The notes below the pieces were generated by a model. It searched no databases. It worked only from the letters and a program-made list of their open reading frames with translations, and was not told the origin of the DNA. Positions 56,401 through 64,000 of a stretch of 64,000 bases of DNA are shown here, one piece after another. The translations under genes were made by a program, and so were the position numbers. The stretch comes from Utricularia gibba (Eukaryota; Streptophyta; Magnoliopsida; Lamiales; Lentibulariaceae). The first letter of the stretch is position 1, and each line of letters starts with the position of its first letter. The stretch is taken from positions 1,922,001-1,986,000 of the forward strand of contig NEEC01000008.1 of the NCBI GenBank assembly GCA_002189035.1, read 5' to 3'.

Positions 56401-58192
56401 TGTAGATATGATATACTACTAATAGAGGTAAAATTAGATTTGTCAAACTCTTAAAACAAAATTTCATTGAGTCTGAAAATAACAAGAAAAATTACTAAAA
56501 CTGCAAGTGTGGGCCCCGTAGATGATGATTAGCGAATTAAAGATGGTACAATCAAATTTCATCCTGGTTATTCACGGCGGTGAAAAGTGAAAGGGCGCTG
56601 CTCCAGCCCCTGCGAGTTTTTACCTGCATTGAAATGAGTAAATTAATGGTATTGAGGAAAAAGGCAAATGCAAATGCAAATTAAGTCGCACGTGATTCGT
56701 TGGTTAAGTGAATGGAAAGTGAAAGTACAACTTCAGACAACGACCCTGTTGAAAGCACCGCCTCACTTCTTTACTTCCGCGTTGCACCCATCTGACGCTG
56801 ACCCCGCTCCCCGTCCCGTAATTTTCACCTTTATTTATTTATTTCGTTGATTATAATATAAATTACACTATTTTTTTAAGAAAGCTCATGCTTTTTCACC
56901 ATTTTCATAATAAATGAAATCTTTTTTTAATCAAATAATAAGTATGTGTACGCAATGACATCATAATAAGCAATAATGAATTTACTTTATTTGGTGGGAT
57001 TTTAAAGGACATATTGAATGGGGGCATGTGCCCCTCCCCCGCAGCCTGCAGCCCATTTTTGTTGGACGCAGGATCACACGGGAAAATCAATCTCAATTTT
57101 CGTTATCCAAATATAATATTTTAATATTCGGATATTGCTGGGAACCGGACGAGGGGATGGGCCGGCCCCCCACCCCCCCCTGCCCCCTGCTAGCCACGGG
57201 GGACCGCAGGGGCATTATCCCTGCTTTTTTGCCTTTTTCTTGCTCCAGGGGCATAACTGTAACTTCATACCCCCTAATGTCCCTGATTAGTTTATTTTAG
57301 GAAAAACAAGTTCTCATGATTGAACACCCAATTGGGTAAAGTTTCCGGATCCAAATGTAATGTATAGTAACCATATCTCATATTAGTTAATATGAATTGG
57401 AGAAGTTACATTTTATGTAAATTGATCCTCTTAATCTTGTATGATATTTTTTTTGATAACGTAAAATCGTAAGAATTTAATTTCATATGGATTATAATCG
57501 AATCGGGTCAGGTGGATAATCCAGAGATAGATGACTCGCGAGCTGCTGCCGCCCTCATTGATAACGACAGCTGTTTTGGCGGATGGCATCACCCCTTTCT
57601 TATACCTACCCTTTTTTTTTTTTTACTTTTATTCAACAGTCTCTTTCAGTTTTTAAAAAAGCAGTGTTTTTTTGGAGCATTTTTATTCAAAAAAATGTCT
57701 GGAATATATATTTATTATTATTATTATTATTATTTATCTTAAAAATTTGAATAAGGAAATTAGGGTAGGTTTAAAAGGTTGTTTGTTTCTAAAAAAAGTT
57801 TCAGCAATAATAAATCCTCAACTAGTATTTTATTATAATTGATTTTATTATAATAATAATATATTGAAATAATGGTGGAAAGAGTGCTCGCTCGCAAGTC
57901 GCAATTAAAAGTGGCTTTTTTTATGTTGTCGAGAAGTCAAAGCAGGAAAAAGTTACCGCCACTTCCTTCCTTATAAAGATGTCCGGTTTGATGATTTTCT
58001 GAGGTTTCCAACGTTTTTTTGTTGGGCGTTGGCAGCGGAGCGAGAGCAAGAAACACGACAACTGCCCCATCTCCCGCACGTTGTCGGCTGCTGTCTCCTT
58101 TCATCTTCTCCAGCGGACAAGGACGGGATGGCCGGGAGTCACCGGAGCCCAGATCGCGGATTCTTCTTTTGAGTCTGCATTGCCTGCACCTG
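53432..58192. other. Large intergenic region between divergent ARF5 and FPP
   Basis: About 4.8 kb, the longest gene-free stretch. 53440-53870 is probably ARF5 leader and core promoter. 53870-55180 is mixed composition with no recognisable protein. 55190-57990 is mostly AT-rich with short GC-rich islands (55480-55560, 57150-57260). GAGACA, the reverse of the auxin response element TGTCTC, occurs near 54797 and 55757, but single copies are expected by chance. No gene is supported. Confidence 0.5.
57709..57737. repeat. (TTA)n microsatellite
   Basis: About nine uninterrupted TTA/ATT units in AT-rich intergenic DNA. No other feature. Confidence 0.8.
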
Positions 58193-58939
58193 GTAAACAC
58201 ACTGCGGTCTCTTGGAATGGAATGGAATGTCATGCGTTTTGTTGATTGATTGATGGTTTTCGCGTGTGGGTCATTTGGAGAAAATCAATGAAAGGGGAAC
58301 GAACGAACGAACACACACGGCTGTTGTGAGCCGTTGCGAGGCGGCGTTTATTGAATATGGGTTCTGGCTACTTTGGCTGTCGTGTTCCTCGGAGAACTGC
58401 GCAGCGGCGGTTGAAAGTCCTTGGACTCTGCTGCGGCTGCTGCTGTTCAGCATTTATTGCTCTTCTTTTCTAGAGGATAGATATCTTTTTCCTGTTCTTG
58501 AGATTGCTTTGCTTTTTGCTAGATAAATTATCTGAAGTAATCATCAATCCATTTCCACGCGCAAGTTGCAATTGCGTTTTGTATTTTTTCGTGGACTGGG
58601 TTAGGTGAGATGATACTGTTGCTGCATTGATTTTCAGTGTCTTGGCTTCTTATTGGAATGTCGTATTCATGGTCTCTATCGATGGATTTTGGTGCCCTGT
58701 TCTTTTCTCAGGCCTCATCACCTTGTCCTTCTTCTTGTTCTTTTCGCACTTCTTTTTTAACTTCAACAGAGAATGCTCACATGCGCATTTCTCTGTGAAG
58801 TCTGCGATTTGCAAGAGTGCTAAGTATGATATGTCTGGTTATTTGTCGCTTTCCTGCGCCACTCATACCAGAGCTATCTGTTTACTTTGATTTCCTCTAT
58901 GATTTCTCTGATTCTCATCTGCTTCATTCGATTCTGCAG
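58193..58939 (+). other. Probable 5'UTR intron of the FPP gene
   Basis: CACCTG before GTAAAC at 58193 makes a donor, and a pyrimidine-rich stretch ending TTCTGCAG at 58939 makes an acceptor six bases before the FPP ATG. The interval is T-rich as plant introns are and has no conserved protein. Leader introns immediately before the ATG are common in plants. Inferred from sequence only. Confidence 0.55.
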
Positions 58940-58945
58940 ACAGAG

Positions 58946-61900
58946 ATGGATAAAAGGAGTTGGCCATGGAAGCGGAAGTCTTCTGATAAGCAAGCTGCTG
59001 TGAAAGAATCCACGAATGAATTTGAAAATTCAGTCGATGCCTCACACAGTCATGGTGCTGCTAAGGTGTGTTTCTGTCTATGGATGTTTCTTGAGTTGCC
59101 ATGGGAGGGCTGTAGTGATTCGGCTATCTTGCAGGTTATGAAAGAAGACACAAAGGAAAAGTATGTTAAGATTTCCATGGAATCGTATACCCATCTTACT
59201 GGACTGGAGAACCAAGTGAAGACATACGAAGAGCAAGCACTGGCAATGGCGGACGAAATTAAGGAACTGAATGAAAGGTTATCTAAAGCCAATTCTGAGA
59301 TAGCCAACAAAGACAAGCTGGTCAAGCAACACTCCAAAGTTGCAGAAGAAGCTGTCTCTGGTTTGATTTTGATGCACTGGCAGTTCTGGGTATGTAACTA
59401 TGATGGTTTTTAATGCTGTTGACTTGTTTTTTGGTAGGTTGGGAAAAAGCTGATGCAGAAGCTGCTGCGCTGAAAAATCATCTGGAGTCAGTCACACTGA
59501 TGAAGCTCACAGCTGATGATAGGGCAGTACAGTTTGAAGGTGCGCTGAAGGAATGCATGAAAGAGGTGAGGAATTTGAAGGAAGAACATGAAGAGAAATT
59601 GAAAGAAGTTACCGCAAGCAAAGCAAAACTCTTTGACAAGATGAAGATGGAGCTTGAGGGAAAGATACTGCGTTTAGACCAAGACCTGCTGAAGGCTGCA
59701 GCCGAAAATGGTGCACTATCGAGATCATTACAAGAACGATCCGACAAGATTGTCCGTCTGACTGAAGAGAAGTCAAAAGCAGAGGCTCAAATAGAGCTTT
59801 TGAAGAACAGCATTGAGTTGTGTGAGAAGGAAATGCATTCCCTCAGATATGAGCTTCATATTGCACAGAAGGAGGCGCACATCCGAAATGAAGAGAGGAT
59901 CATGAGCGTACGTTCTGCTGAAGTGGCAAACAAGCAAAATCTTGAAGGAGCAAGGAGAATAGCTAAACTTGAGGCTGAGTGTCAAAGATTACGTGTGCTT
60001 GTTCGAAAAAAGTTGCCTGGACCGGCAGCAGTTGCACAAATGAAGCTTGAAGTTGAGAATTTGAGCCGAGACTACGGACAGCCTCGTTTGAGGAGATCCA
60101 CAGGGAAGCCTTCATCTCAAGAATCAGAGTTTTCTCCTGAAAACACAAATAGGTTTAACAAAGAGAATGAGCTACTCACTGAACTCCTGATGGTAATGGA
60201 GGATGAGATGAAGATGTTAAAGGAAGCATTGGCCAAGCGTAGCAGTGAACTGCAAGATGCTCGGAATGTCTACGAACTAACAGCAAGTAAGCTTCAAAGT
60301 CTAGAAGCTGAGCTTGAAGCAAATGGTGAACACGCAGTTATAGAGAGGCCTTGTAAATCCCAGAATGAAGTTCTCTGCGGCAAAAATGATAACAACCTGC
60401 AGATTCTTCACTCTTCCTCAGAAGACGTAATTGATGACAATGCGAGTAGCTCAGGTTCATGGACAACTGGCGTGCTATCCGAGCTATCATATATCAAGAG
60501 GGAAAAGAATGTTGACACCAGTACAAGAAAATCTGAAAAGACAAACTGTCTGGATCTTATGGGTGACTTTCTGGAGATGGAGAAATTGGCATCCTCAGCC
60601 AGTGAGTTGAATGGAACAGTTTCAGATCAAGATATCCAAAACAGTGATAGAGCACAATCTGCAAAAGCTCAAGTTTCTGTCGAAGGCCCCATTACATCTG
60701 AATCTCGCTTTGTGGAACAGGGCAATCTGCAGGCTCAAAAATTTCCCATGAAGACTGCCTCTGCAGTGATCGCTCACTTGCAAGAAAATCCTCATGTCTT
60801 ATTGGAACTGCAGTCGCAAATTTCCACGCTGGTTGAGTCCATATCTGATGAGAATGACCAAGGGAAGATCACTGAAAATGTCGAGCGCCTTATTCAGGTC
60901 ATCTCTGACTGTTTGGTTCTTCAGCCAGATAAGTTCGGCAACACTTCTTCCGCCTCTGTGAAGGACATGAGCGTTGTGGTTGCTGATCAAGAATTGAAGA
61001 CCGCAGTTGCTCGAGTTTGCGACTTCCTTGTGATCCTCGGTAGAGAGTCTAAGCTGATAACGGATGCTACTTCCCATGGAGCTAGTCTAAATGCAAAGAT
61101 TGATCTCGTCTCTGCCAAATATTCAGGCACCATGGACACTGACATCAATCCGGTTGACTTTGTTCTCGATATTTCTCATGTGTTCTCTGAAGCAAATACT
61201 TTGCACCTCAATGCCTTGGGATTGAAAAGGTCAGAATCCGAAACTAGTAGCCTGGAATGTGTAGACAAAATTGCTCTTCCAGAAAATGAAGCTGGTGTAG
61301 ATTCAGAGAAAAAAAGCTGTCCCGCCGGCAGTGGCCAATTTTCTGATGCCCACCTCACGAATGATGGGAGTCTTGTTCCGACCTCTGAATCCTCTGCTAC
61401 TTGCTCAACGGCGGAGTATGAGCAACTGAAACTGGACAAAAATAATCTACAATCTGAACTTGCAAGCTGCATGGAGAACTACGAAAATACCAAGATGCAG
61501 TTGCAAGAAATGGAGCGCCTTCTAGTTGAAGTTAAGTTCCAGTTGTCATCATCCCAGAAGTCCAACAGCTTAGCTGATACACAGCTAAAGTGCATGGCCG
61601 AGTCATACAAATCACTAGAGTCCCGGGCTGCTGAATTACAGAATGAAGTCAACTCTCTCCAAGGAAGACTTCAAACTCTGGAGAATGAGCTACAGGAGGC
61701 CAGAAGTAGTTACCACGATGCACTTAACAGATGCAAGGCTCTGGAAGATGAGAGGTAGTTGACATGAATTTTTCCTGTCTTTGCACATTTGTGTTGATAT
61801 TGGTTTCTAGTTCCTTCTCGAGTTAAGTTGCTTGCATCGGGGGTTCTGAGCTTCATCCTATCTTCACGGCATCTGAAATGCTTCACACTGACTCTCTTTT

Positions 61901-62494
61901 TGATCAATTTAATTCAGGGTTGGTGTTTCCACAGCACCTGGCATTGATGACAAAGCTTGCAAGGTAACATTGCTTCTTCCTTTTACTCCTAACAAGACAA
62001 AGAAAATGATCGAAATTCCTCAAGCGTCATTTTATTTACTGCTGCTACCTCAGGAGAAGGAGTTGGCTGAAAAGCTTGCAGAATGTCAAGAGACCATATT
62101 TCTTCTTGGCAAGCAATTGAAAACTTTGCGTGGCCAAGAAACCATCAGTTCGCTGCTTGGAAGAACTCTAAGGGTCGGAACGCATGGAGAAGAATCAACG
62201 GAAATTGGGACAAACTTACAAGATTGCGTTTCCTTTGGAAGCGATACAGACACTTCTTTAAAATTTCAGAGAGCTGCTGGATTGGAATCGCCCCTACTGG
62301 ACTTATGCAATCCCCTGTTCAGTCCTGACAACAAAAGAAATAAGTCCGCGAGATCCCCAATAAGATCAAAGCATTCCAAGCACCGGCCAACAAAGTCGTG
62401 TTCATCTTCTTCATCTGTCCAATCTTTAGAGAAACCTGCCCGTGGGTTCAGTAGATTCTTTTCATCATACACAAGGGGAAAGGTCAGCCAATAA
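58946..62494 (+). CDS. Filament-like plant protein (FPP, FPP3/4-like)
   Basis: FPPs are long plant-specific coiled-coil proteins, first found as partners of WPP-domain MFP1 attachment factor, later linked to cortical microtubules and vesicle trafficking. Exons are 58946-59065, 59135-59360, 59438-61754, 61918-61963, 62054-62494; 1049 aa. The family signature MDKRSWPWKRKSSDKQA opens the protein. MEDEMKMLKEALAKRSSELQ is within the first of the two coiled-coil blocks (about residues 70-470). A Ser/Asp-rich linker follows, then a globular segment with AVIAHLQENPHVLLELQSQI and AVARVCDFLVILGRES. The second coiled coil runs from about 800 to 945. The tail is basic and Ser-rich: FSRFFSSYTRGK. Gene order pairs it with FPP4, beside ARF5 in Arabidopsis too. 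Confidence 0.95.
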
Positions 62495-62747
62495 TTAGTG
62501 AATGGGTTGTTTTGATACTGTTCTGTTGCAGTTCATCATTTGACGTTTTCATGGAAATAAAGGTGCAAGTGCTAGTTGAACTTGTGTCATACATGTAATT
62601 TGGTTTGGTTCTTAACAGGGAAAAACTGCAAAATCCAGATGCCAAAACCTTGTGTTCAACTTTCAATGATACAACAAAGACACCAAAATATATATATATA
62701 TATATAATATATATATATATATATAATGATGTTAGAAGAAAAGAAGT
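62495..62747. other. Convergent spacer FPP / TRM6
   Basis: About 250 bp between convergent stop codons, holding both 3' untranslated regions and the TA repeat listed separately. Confidence 0.5.
62688..62725. repeat. (TA)n microsatellite
   Basis: About nineteen TA units with one AA interruption at 62705-62706. Sits between two convergent genes and could fold back on itself; likely hypervariable. Confidence 0.9.
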
Positions 62748-64000
62748 TTAACCGGCCTCAGAACTAGAAATCCTCGTGCCACTCATTAGATAACCACCAG
62801 ATGAGCTCATCTGCATAAACGGATGGCTTCTTGATGGAAGCACCTGAATGTTTGAAAGAATGCATATGATTATACGATACAGACAGCAGACAAAAGAGAG
62901 CCGGAGGGGGTTTCTGATAAGATTTCCTCTTGATTGTGAAGTGTTATGCACCTGATATTCGCGTAACCATGGCTCGGAAAGCTGCAAGCCAATGGCCATT
63001 TTCTCCATCTGAAGATTGTGCATACATGTCGCAAGAGGCTGGAAACAGGAATGATTGAGTATACATGTTCATAAAAGTCTGAAAAGGGTGTCTGAAATTG
63101 CTTTACGAAAATGTGTCACCTGCAGATATTGGTGATAAACCACGAATGGTGCTGAGTGGGATAGAAGGGGTAAAAGTTCTTTGATGATCCCCCAAGCATC
63201 ACAATTCGGGGCTGCAACGATCAGACTAAAAAAAGAAATGCACGGAATGAGCTACAAAATCAACCGAAAAGCATGCAAATTCAAACACTACATACCTGGA
63301 AAATCCATTTTCCCTCCAGAATTTGATGACTTCAGGGGCCGCCTTCCCTCCGGATTTGACCTTTTTAATTTCTTGTGAAGAAGCTGTGGCATCACTGGCT
63401 CCGTCTATATCTCCAATGATATCACCTTCTGAACTTGGCAAGATTGCATCTGAAGGGCATCGTACATCTTCCTGCAGAAGAACAATGATGTATTCTCAAG
63501 ATAGCATGAGAATTTTGTGTAAGTACAGCACAAGAAACAGGACCTACTTCTGGCTTGGTTCCATTGCTGCAGACATTCTCAAGGTTGTTTGTGGATGCAA
63601 AAACTGCATCATCAGATCTTAACTCAGCTAATGAACAGTGCACGATCCTTGAAAGACGGGAAGAGTTGCAGACGTTACCCCCAACGACTTATAAACATGA
63701 TGAATTAACAATTGATTTCAAATGATGATAAAACAAGGTGTACCTCTGGCATGTTTCATCACTAAAGTTGAACATTCTGATTATGCTGGAAGGATATGGT
63801 TTGGTTCCATAATATGTATTGCAAGCATAGCCCAATCCTGCAGAGGATCCAAATAAGGATTCGGGCAATTATAAAACATAAAAAGTCCACAAAAAGCAGA
63901 TCAGAGTATGTTTATCAACAGATTGCCATCCAAAAAGGTAGCAAATTTTAAATTGTTTTTCTAGGAAAAAAAACATGCGCTATCTCACAAATTTGATCAA
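62748..64000 (-). CDS. TRM6: tRNA (adenine58-N1)-methyltransferase non-catalytic subunit TRM6, 3' part
   Basis: TRM6 and TRM61 together methylate A58 in the T-loop of tRNAs, including initiator tRNA-Met, in the nucleus. Visible exons are complement of 62748-62843, 62952-63038, 63120-63225, 63296-63471, 63548-63647, 63744-63837; the gene continues past the window end, and 63838-64000 reads as intron. They read GLGYACNTYYGTKPYPSSII and ETCQR, then a Ser/Asp-rich linker. LIVAAPNCDAWG and FVVYHQYLQPLATCM are Rossmann-type strands. MAIGLQLSEPWLREYQ and VLPSRSHPFMQMSSSGGYLM are the conserved TRM6/Gcd10 tail. All phases agree. The N-terminal half is missing only because of the window edge. Confidence 0.9.

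Noticed and set aside
1-64000. CRISPR arrays, insertion sequences, operons and ribosome-binding sites
   Set aside because: The window is eukaryotic nuclear DNA with spliced genes; no regularly spaced repeats or bacterial-type structures were found.

Overview
This is a gene-dense nuclear window from a flowering plant, almost certainly a core eudicot. Genes have many short introns, AT-rich spacers, plant-only families (APO, JAC1, IDD, ARF, FPP, KCS, DREB, PPR) and two nuclear-type tRNA genes. No species can be fixed from sequence alone. I reconstructed exon joins by hand from open frames, GT/GC-AG sites, phase continuity and remembered family sequences; no alignment was run.

Layout. 0-10 kb: a Pumilio RNA-binding protein (-), a broken WPP-domain gene (+), an APO chloroplast RNA-splicing protein (-) and a full nine-exon CYP707A ABA 8'-hydroxylase (+). 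11-22 kb: an AFR/SAP30-like histone deacetylase subunit (+), PEX11A (+), JAC1 auxilin-like J protein (-) and an INDETERMINATE-domain zinc finger gene (-). 25-36 kb: a restorer-like PPR gene (+), a HAD-family 5'-nucleotidase (+), and a KCS4-like 3-ketoacyl-CoA synthase (+). 36-49 kb: tRNA-Ala, bHLH110 (-), the leader of a lost S1-group bZIP gene (+), thioredoxin h (-), DREB2D (+), TFIIF beta (-), tRNA-Glu, V-ATPase subunit c (-) and a Golgi-type methyltransferase (+). 49-64 kb: ARF5/MONOPTEROS (-), a filament-like plant protein (+) and the 3' end of TRM6 (-).

Most genes are unrelated housekeeping or regulatory genes. Their order is informative, though: from AFR to FPP the set matches, from memory, two Arabidopsis chromosome 1 segments (about At1g19330-At1g19910 and At1g75060-At1g75630) that are duplicates of one another. 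The window looks like the unfractionated ancestral order.

The most unusual finding is at 40.5 kb. The sucrose-control peptide uORF of an S1 bZIP gene is still recognisable, but its start codon is ATA, it has a frame break, and no bZIP coding region follows. Three genes (JAC1, IDD, DREB2D) each show one apparent missing base. The shared direction suggests residual consensus errors in the assembly, although real lesions are possible. Two introns (AFR, 5'-nucleotidase) need GC donors. The ARF5 leader carries two short uORFs, the last ending 13 nt before the main ATG. I found no new multi-gene system.
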